From positions 1 through 51,526 of the forward strand of contig SSFW01000051.1 of assembly GCA_008015595.1 (NCBI GenBank): a DNA stretch of 51,526 nucleotides, written 5' to 3'. This document shows positions 33,020-42,309 of the stretch, piece by piece. Both the position numbers and the translations under genes were made by a program. Positions within the stretch are counted from its first letter, which is position 1, and each line of letters starts with the position of its first letter. The notes beneath the pieces were generated by a model that was not told the DNA's origin, did no database searches, and was given only the letters and a program-made list of their open reading frames with translations. The DNA is from Nitrosomonas sp. Its GTDB lineage: Bacteria > Pseudomonadota > Gammaproteobacteria > Burkholderiales > Nitrosomonadaceae.

Positions 33020-33970
33020 ATGATTATTGCTTTTACGTTTCCTGGACAAGGTTCCCAATCGGTTGGCATGCTGAATGGCTACAGTGATCTGCCAATTATT
33101 AAACAGACATTTGATGAAGGCTCTGAAATTCTAGGCTATGACTGTTTTGAATTGGCAAAACATGGTCCAGTAGAACAACTTAATTTGACGATTCACACTC
33201 AACCAATCATGTTGATGGCAGGTATCGCAGTTTATCGAGCCTGGAAATCTTTAGGGGGGGGAAGTCCAGATTACTTAGCAGGACATAGCCTGGGCGAATA
33301 TACGGCATTAGTGGCAGCAGAAGCGTTAGCTTTTAGAGATGCCATTAAGTTAGTGCGATACCGTGCAGAGGTCATGCAGGAATGCGTGCCAAACGGAATG
33401 GGTGCAATGGCCGCTATAATTGGATTAGAGGATGCTGCTGTCAAGGTAATTTGTAATCAAATCGTTGGTGATAATGAGAAGGTTGTACTTGAGCCTGCCA
33501 ATTTTAATTCGCCTGGTCAAATCGTGATCGCTGGACATAAAGCTGCGGTATTAGAAGGGATGGCGCTAGCTAAATCGAAAGGGGCAAAATTAGTTACCCT
33601 GCTCCCTTTGAGCATCCCCTCACATTGTTCTCTGATGTATCCTGCCGCTGAAAAATTTCAGAAATTGCTTGAGCAAATTGATTTTTATAGCCCGAAAATA
33701 CCAGTTATACATAATGCTGATGTACAACAACATCAACAGAGTAATGAAATCAAAAAAATATTAATGCAGCAAATCCATAGTCCGGTTCACTGGGTTAATA
33801 CCATTCAATCTTTTGTTTCTCAGGGAGTGACGCATATTGTTGAATGTGGGCCTGGAAAAGTACTCTCTGGCCTTACAAAACGCATTGATAAAACCCCGAC
33901 CAATTATTCACTAACCGATAGTGAATCGATCCAGCAAGCGATTGAGAAATTGAATCAACCTGCTTTTTGA
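33020..33970 (+). CDS. fabD: Malonyl-CoA:ACP transacylase
   Basis: Transfers malonyl groups to AcpP. The N-terminus IIAFTFPGQGSQSVGM, the nucleophile S90 in AGHSLGEY and the catalytic histidine in SIPSHCSLM are as expected. The open frame extends upstream to 32975, but that part only overlaps fabH; ATG 33020 gives the normal 316 aa. The frame is clean and the gene lies 9 nt before fabG. Confidence 0.95.
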   Translation: MIIAFTFPGQGSQSVGMLNGYSDLPIIKQTFDEGSEILGYDCFELAKHGPVEQLNLTIHTQPIMLMAGIAVYRAWKSLGGGSPDYLAGHSLGEYTALVAAEALAFRDAIKLVRYRAEVMQECVPNGMGAMAAIIGLEDAAVKVICNQIVGDNEKVVLEPANFNSPGQIVIAGHKAAVLEGMALAKSKGAKLVTLLPLSIPSHCSLMYPAAEKFQKLLEQIDFYSPKIPVIHNADVQQHQQSNEIKKILMQQIHSPVHWVNTIQSFVSQGVTHIVECGPGKVLSGLTKRIDKTPTNYSLTDSESIQQAIEKLNQPAF

Positions 33971-33979
33971 TAAGAATGT

Positions 33980-34732
33980 ATGGAAAAAAAATTGCTTGAA
34001 GGAAATATTGCTTTTGTGACTGGAGCAAGCCGTGGAATAGGTATGGCTATTACGTTGGAGCTTGCTAAACAAGGTGCAATTGTCATTGGAACAGCAACAA
34101 CCCAGAATGGTGCTGATGGTATAACGCGCCAATTAGAAGAGATCAGTGCCCCTGGAATGGGTGTTGTCATGAATGTCAATGATGTTGATCAAATTGGTAA
34201 GGCATTTGAAATGACCAACAAACAATTTGGCGATATCTCAATATTGGTTAACAATGCCGGTATCACGCGAGATAATTTACTGGTTCGAATGAAGGATGAG
34301 GAATGGGATGAAGTCATGGCAACTAATCTTAAATCAGTCTTTCATCTCGCTAGAATAGCACTCCGAGCCATGATGAAAGCGCGTTCTGGACGAATTATTA
34401 ATATTTCTTCTGTTGTCGGAGCGACTGGTAATCCTGGTCAGGCTAATTATGCAGCATCAAAGGCTGGTATGATTGGTTTTACAAAATCTCTAGCGAGAGA
34501 GGTCGGAAGTAGAAATGTTACGATCAACTGTGTCGCTCCTGGTTTTATTGACACAGACATGACAAGTTCGTTAACGACTGAGCAGCGCCTTAATTTGCTC
34601 AAGCAAATACCCCTGGGTCGGCTGGGTCAGTCAGCGGATATTGCTGCAGCAGTGGTGTTTTTAGCTTCGCCTGCTGCAAGCTATATAACTGGAACTACGT
34701 TGCATGTTAATGGCGGAATGTTTATGGAGTAA
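33980..34732 (+). CDS. fabG: 3-oxoacyl-ACP reductase FabG
   Basis: NADPH-dependent short-chain reductase of the fatty acid cycle (250 aa). The cofactor motif is TGASRGIG, then NNAGITRDNL. The catalytic residues are N116, S144 (NISSVVG), Y157 and K161 (YAASK). It is followed by a small intrinsic terminator and then acpP, so expression of acpP is partly uncoupled from the genes before it. Confidence 0.96.
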   Translation: MEKKLLEGNIAFVTGASRGIGMAITLELAKQGAIVIGTATTQNGADGITRQLEEISAPGMGVVMNVNDVDQIGKAFEMTNKQFGDISILVNNAGITRDNLLVRMKDEEWDEVMATNLKSVFHLARIALRAMMKARSGRIINISSVVGATGNPGQANYAASKAGMIGFTKSLAREVGSRNVTINCVAPGFIDTDMTSSLTTEQRLNLLKQIPLGRLGQSADIAAAVVFLASPAASYITGTTLHVNGGMFME

Positions 34733-34750
34733 TCACGAAATCTTATTGAT

Positions 34751-34778
34751 AAACCTGATACGATTAGGTTTGTTTTTT
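34751..34778 (+). terminator. Intrinsic terminator/attenuator between fabG and acpP
   Basis: AAACCT (34751-34756) pairs with AGGTTT (34766-34771), loop 9 nt, then GTTTTTT. The stem is short, so it is probably leaky and only reduces read-through from fabG. Confidence 0.6.
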
Positions 34779-34792
34779 AAAAAACGAAATTT

Positions 34793-34801
34793 TGTTAAAA
34801 T
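34793..34801 (+). promoter_or_regulatory. Extended -10 promoter of acpP
   Basis: TGT TAAAAT: a TGn extension followed by a five-of-six -10 box, about 34 nt before the acpP ATG and just after the terminator. A dedicated promoter fits the high demand for acyl carrier protein. Confidence 0.4.
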
Positions 34802-34834
34802 CACTTAGTTAATTACTTCACAAAAGGATACCAG

Positions 34835-35080
34835 ATGGATAATACAGATGTAGAACAAAGAATTAGAAAAATTGTTGCTGAGCAGCTCGGTGTGAACGAA
34901 AGTGATGTAAAAAACGAATCCTCTTTTGTTAACGACTTAGGCGCTGATTCCCTCGATACAGTTGAACTGGTGATGGCGCTTGAAGAAGAATTTGATTGTG
35001 AAATTCCAGATGAAGAGGCTGAAAAAATCAACACCGTACAAGAAGCAATTGATTACGTAAATTCACATTCCTCCAATTGA
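34835..35080 (+). CDS. acpP: Housekeeping acyl carrier protein
   Basis: Acidic protein of 81 aa carrying the fatty acid chain on a phosphopantetheine arm at S39 ([11 protein letters not shown]). The four-helix pattern and the sequence [15 protein letters not shown] are standard AcpP. A ribosome site AAAGGA precedes the ATG. A second, diverged ACP for another pathway is encoded at 14269. Confidence 0.97.
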   Translation: MDNTDVEQRIRKIVAEQLGVNESDVKNESSFVNDLGADSLDTVELVMALEEEFDCEIPDEEAEKINTVQEAIDYVNSHSSN

Positions 35081-35115
35081 GATTATTTATATAGCTTTTT
35101 CTTCAGGAGATACAT

Positions 35116-36360
35116 TTGTCAAAACGCAGGGTGGTAGTAACGGGGTTAGGTATAATATCGCCTGTCGGCAATAATGTATCGGATGCTTGGCAAAATATCG
35201 TTTCAGGGAATTCAGGTATCACGCGTATAAATCGTTTTGACGCTTCAAATTTTTCTTCCCAAATTGCAGGTGAAGTCAAAGATTTTGATATTACTCATTA
35301 TTTATCAGCGAAAGATGCACGTAGGATGGATATTTTTATACATTATGGCATGGCTGCTGGTATTCAAGCGATTAGAGATGCGGGTATTGAAAAAATCGAT
35401 GGGTTAAATCCAGAGCGTATCGGTATTAATATTGGTTCTGGTATTGGTGGACTTACAATGATTGAGGACACTGATAGTGCCTACCATGCTGGAGGCCCCC
35501 GCAAAATATCACCTTTTTTTATACCCAGTACGATTATTAATATGATAGCGGGTAATTTATCGATTATGTTTGGCTATCAAGGACCGAACTTGGCGATTGT
35601 AACGGCTTGTACTACTTCTACTCATAGTATTGGTAGTTCTGCACGAATGATTGAATATGGTGATGCGGATGTTATGGTATGTGGTGGCGCTGAATCTTGT
35701 GTAACTCCTCTTGCAATCGGTGGATTCTCATCGGCACGCGCTTTGTCAGTCAGAAATTCAGAACCCGAATTAGCAAGTCGTCCCTGGGATAAAGATAGAG
35801 ATGGCTTCGTATTGAGTGAGGGTGCTGGCGTAATCGTACTAGAAGAGATAGAGCATGCTAGGCGACGTAACGCTAAAATTTATGCTGAGTTAGCTGGATT
35901 TGGAATGAGCGCAGATGCTTATCATATGACTGCTCCCTGTGATGATGGTAGTGGAGCTTCTCGATGTATGCTAAATGGGCTCAATAACGCGGGTATCAAT
36001 CCAGATGAGGTTGATTATATTAATGCCCATGGTACTTCTACTCAATTAGGTGATATCGCGGAAACCACCGCAATCAAACGTTGCTTTGCTGATCACGCTA
36101 GGAAATTAGCAATCAATTCTACTAAATCAATGACTGGTCACTTACTTGGTGCAGCAGGGGGAGTAGAAGCTATTTTCTCGATTCTATCGCTATATAATCA
36201 GGTTGTACCCCCAACTATAAATCTAATTGAACCAGATCCAGATTGTGATCTAGACTATGTTCCTAACACAGCTCGAGATATGAAAATGAATGTTGCAGTT
36301 TCTAACTCGTTTGGGTTTGGCGGAACAAATGGTACATTGGTATTTAGAAAATTTCAGTAG
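35116..36360 (+). CDS. fabF: Beta-ketoacyl-ACP synthase II
   Basis: Elongating condensing enzyme of 414 aa. The catalytic cysteine C165 is in VTACTTSTHSIG, and the two histidines are in NAHGTST and MTGHLLGA. The start codon is TTG at 35116, supported by the CAGGAGA site 5 nt upstream and by the conserved SKRRVVVTGLG N-terminus. It lies 35 nt after acpP and just before mltG. Confidence 0.95.
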   Translation: MSKRRVVVTGLGIISPVGNNVSDAWQNIVSGNSGITRINRFDASNFSSQIAGEVKDFDITHYLSAKDARRMDIFIHYGMAAGIQAIRDAGIEKIDGLNPERIGINIGSGIGGLTMIEDTDSAYHAGGPRKISPFFIPSTIINMIAGNLSIMFGYQGPNLAIVTACTTSTHSIGSSARMIEYGDADVMVCGGAESCVTPLAIGGFSSARALSVRNSEPELASRPWDKDRDGFVLSEGAGVIVLEEIEHARRRNAKIYAELAGFGMSADAYHMTAPCDDGSGASRCMLNGLNNAGINPDEVDYINAHGTSTQLGDIAETTAIKRCFADHARKLAINSTKSMTGHLLGAAGGVEAIFSILSLYNQVVPPTINLIEPDPDCDLDYVPNTARDMKMNVAVSNSFGFGGTNGTLVFRKFQ

Positions 36361-36372
36361 ATTACTTTGCAT

Positions 36373-37383
36373 ATGCCATGGCAGAAGCAAATCGTTAATA
36401 AATTCAAGTTTCTCATCATTTTTATTCTTCTTGGTATTCCTCTTGCTACTAGCTGGCTCTATTATCTAGCACATGCAGCATATGCATTGCCCTATAAACC
36501 TTATGAATTTTCAGTTGAACCCGGCAGCAGTTTAAAAAAAATTGCGGTAAAGCTTGCTGAAGAAAAGGTAATACCGAGTGCTTGGTTATTCTTGCTACTA
36601 TCAAGAATAACAGAACAAGAAACGGCGATTAAAGCGGGCGACTATTTGCTAAATAGCGATATTTCACCACTTCGGCTCCTGGAATACCTTGTCAAAGGCG
36701 ATAGCCAACGTAATGAAATTAGGTTTATCGAAGGGTGGACCTTCGCTCAAATCCGGGAAACACTCAATAATCACTCAGGGATTAAGCATGATACGTTGCA
36801 CTTGAGTGAAGCAGAGATTGCAGCGTTACTTGGCGCAAATCAAAAAAACTTAGAAGGCTTGTTATTTCCCGATACTTATTTCTTTATGAAAAATAGTAGT
36901 GATCTAAGTATTATAAAACGATCCTATGATAAGATGCAGAACCATCTCCAGGTTGCTTGGTCGTCAAAAAAAGAATCGCTACCGATTAAAAATGAATATG
37001 AGGGCTTGATTCTTGCCTCAATCATCGAAAAAGAAACAGGAAAAGATAGTGATCGAGAATTGATAGCAGCAGTATTTATCAATCGCCTGCGCCTCGGGAT
37101 GAAACTACAAACCGATCCAACAGTAATATATGGGTTAGGTGACAAGTTTGATGGAAATTTGCGAAAGCAGGATCTAGTTACTGACCATGCCTACAACACT
37201 TATACTCGATTAGGTTTACCCCCAACTCCCATTGCAATGCCTGGTCTTGCTTCTATCCAAGCAGCGCTTAATCCGGCTGAAAATAATTTGCTCTATTTCG
37301 TGGCTAAAGGGAATGGCGAATCACATTTTTCAGAAAACCTAAAAGAACATAATATGGCTGTACAAAAATACCAGAAGCGATAA
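36373..37383 (+). CDS. mltG: Endolytic murein transglycosylase MltG (YceG-like)
   Basis: Inner-membrane enzyme that cuts nascent glycan strands and so ends their elongation. One N-terminal membrane segment (FLIIFILLGIPLATSWLYYLAH) is followed by a LysM-like region and the YceG domain. The catalytic glutamate is expected in ASIIEKETGK, and RLRLGMKLQTDPTVIYGL and YNTYTRLGLPPTPIAMPG are diagnostic. TTG 36367 is also in frame; I prefer ATG 36373. In many relatives tmk and holB follow; here a glycosyltransferase gene does. Confidence 0.92.
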   Translation: MPWQKQIVNKFKFLIIFILLGIPLATSWLYYLAHAAYALPYKPYEFSVEPGSSLKKIAVKLAEEKVIPSAWLFLLLSRITEQETAIKAGDYLLNSDISPLRLLEYLVKGDSQRNEIRFIEGWTFAQIRETLNNHSGIKHDTLHLSEAEIAALLGANQKNLEGLLFPDTYFFMKNSSDLSIIKRSYDKMQNHLQVAWSSKKESLPIKNEYEGLILASIIEKETGKDSDRELIAAVFINRLRLGMKLQTDPTVIYGLGDKFDGNLRKQDLVTDHAYNTYTRLGLPPTPIAMPGLASIQAALNPAENNLLYFVAKGNGESHFSENLKEHNMAVQKYQKR

Positions 37384-37431
37384 TTGATTGTTTCTTATGA
37401 ATAACATAATAAATAAGGATGAATAAACCTG

Positions 37432-40047
37432 ATGCAATTCTCGGTTATTATTCCTACACTTAACGAGTCAGAAAATATTGATGCATTATTGACGCGTTTG
37501 TTTGCGCTCCAATTTTCTTCAGAAAACTATGAAATTATTTTTGTGGATGATGGCTCAACCGATCATACACAAGAAAAAATTAAGCAATGGTCATCACAAT
37601 ATACTAATGTTCATCTTATAGAAAGAAAAGGAAAACCTGATTTAACCGCCTCGATTCTTGCAGGGGTATCCGCAGCAAAAAGTGATGTGATTGCTGTTAT
37701 GGATGCAGATTTGAGTCACCTGCCTGAGCAACTACCGTTAATTTTAGAGCCAGTATTAACTGATCGATATGATGTTGCGGTTGGAAGTCGATATGTTCCG
37801 GGAGGAAGTACTAAGGGATGGCCTTTATATCGACAATGGCTTTCTCGTGCTGGTGGTTGGTTAGCGCGTCCTATTTGTGATGTTAATGATGCAACGTCTG
37901 GTTTTTTTGCATTTAAACGTAATTTGATCAGTAATATTCCAGAGATGGCGCGTGGCTATAAAATTCTTCTGGAATTATTAGTATCAAATCAAGAAAAAAT
38001 TCGAATTACGGAGGTACCGATTTGTTTTCATAACAGAACACAAGGTAGCTCTAAACTTTCAATTTCTCATCAAGTCATTTTTTTACATCGACTGATTATG
38101 TTAGCCGGTGGAATTGTATCTGTTGGAACTGCAAGTCGCTTTGCAATGGTGGGATTTTTAGGAGTGTTTGTTGATGCGGCGGTTTTTCACTGGCTGATAA
38201 GTTCAGGCGCTGGGTTAGCTTTGGCCCATATCACTAGCTTTCTAGCAGCTGTAACTGTCAATTATACATTGAATTCTAAGTGGTCATTTCGAGCGCATAA
38301 CGGAGGTCGATTAGATTGGTATCAGTTTAGTCGTTACCTGATCGTTGGACTTTTTGCTTTGTTGCTAAGGGGAGGGGTACTTGCGCTCCTTGTGTATACC
38401 TGGGATATACCCAATGGATGGGCAATATTTCCTGCAATTGCTGCGACTGCAATTGTAAATTATCTTGGTTCGGCTTTTTATGTTTTTCCTGAAAAAAGAA
38501 CAACACTATCACTGGATACTCGCTGGAGAGTTGCAGCAGTCGGGGTTGTTCTTTTTGTGATATTGTTGCGCCTTGTTTATATTGGATTGGCTCAATTATT
38601 GCCAGATGAGACTTACTATTGGCAATATTCCCAGCATATGGATCTAAGTTTTTTTGATCATCCACCCTTAGTTGCATGGTTAATTTGGATTGGAACTGCT
38701 ATAGCAGGTCAGAATGAATTTGGAGTGAGGTTGGGTGCGTTCATATGTGGTTTAGTGACGCTCATATATCTTTATGGTTTCGCACGTAACCTGTATAACA
38801 AATCAGTTGGTATGCGAGCCGTAATGCTTTTTTCTGTTTTACCATTTGGCTTTGCATCCGGTTTAATTATGACGCCAGATGCACCTCTGATTGCTGCCTG
38901 GGCTGCTACTTTATTTTATATGGAGCGGGCGTTGATTGCAGGTCAGAAAAGTGCATGGCTTGGCATGGGAATTGCTTTTGGCTTGGGTTTGTTATCGAAA
39001 TATACGCTCGGGTTACTCGGTATTGCCGCGTTAGTTTTTGTTATTTTGGATGCTACCGCGCGCCGTTGGATGATTCGGCCATATCCCTATTTATCTGCGT
39101 TGCTCGCTTTTGTTCTTTTTTTGCCTGTGGTCGTATGGAACGCTGAGAACAACTGGGTTTCGTTTTTGTTTCAAACTGAAAGAATCGGAGGTGGTGGCCA
39201 TGTGTTTTCTGTTCATTACCTAATTTTATATATTGCAATTATATTGACACCGGTAGGTTTGTTTTCAGCTGCTCATGCATTAGCTCGTGCTCCATATGAC
39301 AAAAATAGTGATTTTGAGCGTAGGCGTCGGTTATTCATTTATGTTTTTACAGGTGTTCCACTCGTCATCTTCTTAGGTCTTAGCACCTATGATACGCCTC
39401 GATTTCACTGGACGGGGCCGCTCTGGCTAGCAATAATTCCTGCGATGGCCTGGGTGATGGGACAAAATACACTTGATAAATTTTTTAATGGCCTACGAAA
39501 TGCATGGCAATCTACCATCGTTGTATCATTACTGGCCTACGCTTTCATTTTGCATTATGTCGTACTGGGTTTTCCTGGGGTACCCTACCAATTCTTAACA
39601 GAACATTATTTCTGGAAAGAAGCAACGATTGAAGTTGAGCAAATTGCCGAAGAAATCAAAACTGAGACTGGGCAAACACCAATTGTAGTAGGTATGAGTA
39701 AATGGTCGGTCGCGAGCGCGCTATCTTTCTATAACCAAAACGGTAATAGAATGGATATACGCTCACGTAACATGCTTGGGGATACTGGAGCGATGTATGA
39801 ATACTGGTTTCCAAGCGAGCCGCCCACAGATCGCCCTATACTATTGGTGGGAATGAATCGCTATGCACTTGAGCGAAGTCGGACTGGAAATCAGTTTGAT
39901 CATATGCTAAACCATCCTAGTTCAATACAACACCGTGTGGTTAGTCGACATGGTATTCCGGTAAGACCTTTGTATTATCGAATTGCTAAAGGTTATCTCG
40001 GTAGCGCAACCCCACATTTTGCAAAGAATGCAACTAGTTCTCCATAA
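37432..40047 (+). CDS. Three-domain glycosyltransferase: GT2 + GtrA + ArnT/PMT-type GT-C
   Basis: Membrane protein of 871 aa with three parts. Residues 1-225 are a family 2 transferase like dolichol-phosphate mannose synthase (VDDGST 38-43, DAD 91-93, VGSRYVPGG). Residues about 235-352 are a GtrA domain of four membrane helices (RFAMVGFLGVFVDAAVFHW), thought to help flip polyprenyl-phosphate sugars. Residues about 365-870 are a GT-C transferase of the ArnT/PMT_2 type, with the catalytic acidic pair D392 E393 (LLPDETYYWQY) and FDHPP at 408-412. One polypeptide could thus load, flip and transfer a sugar. The acceptor (lipid A, protein or polymer) is unknown. Confidence 0.88.
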   Translation: MQFSVIIPTLNESENIDALLTRLFALQFSSENYEIIFVDDGSTDHTQEKIKQWSSQYTNVHLIERKGKPDLTASILAGVSAAKSDVIAVMDADLSHLPEQLPLILEPVLTDRYDVAVGSRYVPGGSTKGWPLYRQWLSRAGGWLARPICDVNDATSGFFAFKRNLISNIPEMARGYKILLELLVSNQEKIRITEVPICFHNRTQGSSKLSISHQVIFLHRLIMLAGGIVSVGTASRFAMVGFLGVFVDAAVFHWLISSGAGLALAHITSFLAAVTVNYTLNSKWSFRAHNGGRLDWYQFSRYLIVGLFALLLRGGVLALLVYTWDIPNGWAIFPAIAATAIVNYLGSAFYVFPEKRTTLSLDTRWRVAAVGVVLFVILLRLVYIGLAQLLPDETYYWQYSQHMDLSFFDHPPLVAWLIWIGTAIAGQNEFGVRLGAFICGLVTLIYLYGFARNLYNKSVGMRAVMLFSVLPFGFASGLIMTPDAPLIAAWAATLFYMERALIAGQKSAWLGMGIAFGLGLLSKYTLGLLGIAALVFVILDATARRWMIRPYPYLSALLAFVLFLPVVVWNAENNWVSFLFQTERIGGGGHVFSVHYLILYIAIILTPVGLFSAAHALARAPYDKNSDFERRRRLFIYVFTGVPLVIFLGLSTYDTPRFHWTGPLWLAIIPAMAWVMGQNTLDKFFNGLRNAWQSTIVVSLLAYAFILHYVVLGFPGVPYQFLTEHYFWKEATIEVEQIAEEIKTETGQTPIVVGMSKWSVASALSFYNQNGNRMDIRSRNMLGDTGAMYEYWFPSEPPTDRPILLVGMNRYALERSRTGNQFDHMLNHPSSIQHRVVSRHGIPVRPLYYRIAKGYLGSATPHFAKNATSSP

Positions 40048-40156
40048 AATAAACATTTTCAGCTTAATAGAAATGGTAATAAACTATTCCTAGATCTAAA
40101 GCCAGCTGGAAGCGATTTACCTTGAAGATTACTATTTATTGCTATTAGGCATTTTT

Positions 40157-41275
40157 ATGATTCTTGTTTTAAAGCCAAATACTTTACTTGAGAGTTTGGA
40201 ATATAAGCAGCTACTTGCGCATCTGGGAAATTTGTCTGGTATTTCTACTCGAATTCATTCTGAAACTGGTATTGAACAAACGCTAACAGAGATTTACTTG
40301 ATCGGTAATACCAAAGTATTATCGATAGAAGACATTCAATGTTTCCCTTGTGTCGATCGTGTGGTCAGGGTTTCAGAAGAATATCGCGTGTTAGGGAGGC
40401 ACCAAAATGATGATCGTCCAACCTATTTTGAGTATAACGGGGTGCGCTTTGGTCAAGACACATTGAATGTGTTTGCAGGGCTTTGTGCAGTTGATACGTT
40501 AGAGCATGTAGAGCTCATGATGAAAGCGTTGAGAGACCATGGTCAGGTATGTACTAGAATGGGAGCCTATAAACCACGAACAAGTCCTTACTCATTTCAA
40601 GGTCATGGTAAATCTTGTTTACCTTATGTGTTCGATCTTGCTGGTAAGTATGGTATTAAAGTTATCGCAATGGAAGTGACGCACGAGTCTCATGTTGAGG
40701 AAATTCGTGAAGCTTTATATCAGACAGGAAGTTCTGCAGGGGTAATGCTGCAGATTGGAACGCGTAATACACAAAATTTTGAATTGTTGAAGATTGTTGG
40801 TCGTCAGCAGGATTTTCCGGTTCTTATTAAACGTGGTTTTGGAATTACATTGGACGAATCACTAAATGCAGCCGAGTATCTTGCTTCCGAAGGTAATCGA
40901 AAAGTGGTTTTTGGTTTGCGTGGAATGAAAACGAATATGGGTGATCCATACCGTAATTTTGTCGATTTTGCACATGTTCCTGTTGTCAAACGTTTGACGA
41001 GAATGCCGGTTTGTATTGATCCATCACATTCAGTCGGTATGCGTTCAATTGCGCCGGATAGAATTTTGGATATTATGCATGTGACTGCACAAGGTGTTAT
41101 TGCTGGGGCTAATATGGTACTGGCTGATTTTCATCCTGTTCCAAGTAAAGCGCTCGTTGATGGACCTCAAGCATTATTGATCAAAGAGTTGCCGCTTTTC
41201 CTAGAGGATATTCAAATCGCGCGTGAAGCTTATGAAAAAAGGGTAAGACTCGCTACCCGTTATCTGGAAGTGTAA
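40157..41275 (+). CDS. DAHP synthase, AroA-I-beta type
   Basis: 3-deoxy-7-phosphoheptulonate synthase, first step of the shikimate pathway, of the branch related to KDO-8-phosphate synthase. An N-terminal ferredoxin-like domain (about residues 1-80) precedes the TIM barrel. The barrel shows GAYKPRTSPYSFQGHG, QIGTRNTQNFELL, PVLIKRGFG, FGLRGMKT and CIDPSHSVG; such N-terminal domains often mediate feedback inhibition. The frame is open from TTG 40139, but ATG 40157 gives the expected N-terminus (MILVLKPN). Confidence 0.9.
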   Translation: MILVLKPNTLLESLEYKQLLAHLGNLSGISTRIHSETGIEQTLTEIYLIGNTKVLSIEDIQCFPCVDRVVRVSEEYRVLGRHQNDDRPTYFEYNGVRFGQDTLNVFAGLCAVDTLEHVELMMKALRDHGQVCTRMGAYKPRTSPYSFQGHGKSCLPYVFDLAGKYGIKVIAMEVTHESHVEEIREALYQTGSSAGVMLQIGTRNTQNFELLKIVGRQQDFPVLIKRGFGITLDESLNAAEYLASEGNRKVVFGLRGMKTNMGDPYRNFVDFAHVPVVKRLTRMPVCIDPSHSVGMRSIAPDRILDIMHVTAQGVIAGANMVLADFHPVPSKALVDGPQALLIKELPLFLEDIQIAREAYEKRVRLATRYLEV

Positions 41276-41317
41276 TTGAATTGATCTTTATCAGTGTATA
41301 ACTTTGAGTTTAACTGA

Positions 41318-42211
41318 TTGAGAACATACTCAATTTGTTTACTTCTCCTATTTTTTGCTGTGGGACTTGTTGTCGCTGATACTCAAGGAAACAGAAGCGA
41401 TTCCCTAAATCTCGCTAACCGTTCTAATAATATTGATTTTAATGCTGAGAGAATTATCTCACTTTCTCCCGCAATTACTGAATTAGTTTTTTCAGCTGGG
41501 GCTGGAGGTAAGCTAGTAGGCGTAAGTAGATTTAGTAATTTTCCTAGTGAAGCTCGATTGATTCCTGAAATCGGGGATGCATATAACCTCGATCTTGAGA
41601 AAATTATCGAAATTAGCCCTGAACTCATTATTGCTTGGAAGCAGGCTTCGATCCATAAAGATCTTGATCGATTGAATAATCTTGGTTTTCAGATACTTGA
41701 GATTGAGATCAAGAGCTTGGATGATATACCCAATTTAATAAGGTTAATTGGTAAACTGGCAGAGACAGGAGAACGCGCAGAATTAGCAGCAAGTCAATAT
41801 GAGAAAACTTTGTTTCAAATGAAGCAGAATTATGATAATAGAACGCTAATAAGTGTCCTTCAATTAATTTGGCTACAACCGCTAATAACGTTTGGAAAGG
41901 ATCATCTAATTAACGAGATATTAGATGTGTGTGGTGGGGAAAATGTAGCCAATTTTTATCCAGGTAGCACATTTGCAATCGCTACAGAGAATATTGTAGC
42001 AGCAAATCCTGAAGTGATTTTTGATAGTACAGCTACTATGCCAGAGGAACGGGATTTTTTTAGAAAGCTTTCATCGATTAGTGCAGTGAAAAACGATTAT
42101 ATCTACTTTATTTCACCTGATTTGATTTTTAGGGAAACTGTACGAGCTCTCGATGCCATTCAAATAGCTTGTAATTATTTTGATGAGGTTCGAGAAAAAA
42201 TGTATCAATGA
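41318..42211 (+). CDS. BtuF-like periplasmic substrate-binding protein
   Basis: Cluster-A binding protein of 297 aa (BtuF/FepB fold) with a signal peptide (SICLLLLFFAVGLVVADT). Typical motifs are RIISLSPAITELVFSAGAGGKLVGVSRFSNFP, the long linker helix after LDDIPNLIRLIGKLAETG, and a C-terminal lobe with EVIFDST. It resembles cobalamin-binding BtuF more than siderophore binders, but no permease or ATPase gene is adjacent. The start is TTG 41318 without a strong ribosome site. It sits 106 nt before ispH. Confidence 0.75.
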   Translation: MRTYSICLLLLFFAVGLVVADTQGNRSDSLNLANRSNNIDFNAERIISLSPAITELVFSAGAGGKLVGVSRFSNFPSEARLIPEIGDAYNLDLEKIIEISPELIIAWKQASIHKDLDRLNNLGFQILEIEIKSLDDIPNLIRLIGKLAETGERAELAASQYEKTLFQMKQNYDNRTLISVLQLIWLQPLITFGKDHLINEILDVCGGENVANFYPGSTFAIATENIVAANPEVIFDSTATMPEERDFFRKLSSISAVKNDYIYFISPDLIFRETVRALDAIQIACNYFDEVREKMYQ

Positions 42212-42257
42212 AGGCAACGTATAATATCTTATAATGCGAGTAATGTTCATAATAAAT

Positions 42258-42279
42258 AAAAAAGTTAGTTTTTCTAACT
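42258..42279 (-). terminator. Terminator-like hairpin on the minus strand before ispH
   Basis: AGTTAG (42263-42268) and CTAACT (42274-42279) flank a 5-nt loop; on the minus strand the stem is followed by a run of about six T. The gene on each side is on the plus strand, so it would stop antisense transcription entering the ispH leader. On the plus strand a second small stem AAAGC/GCTTT follows. Confidence 0.45.
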
Positions 42280-42309
42280 AAAGCTAAATGCTTTTATGGA
42301 GAAGAGAAA

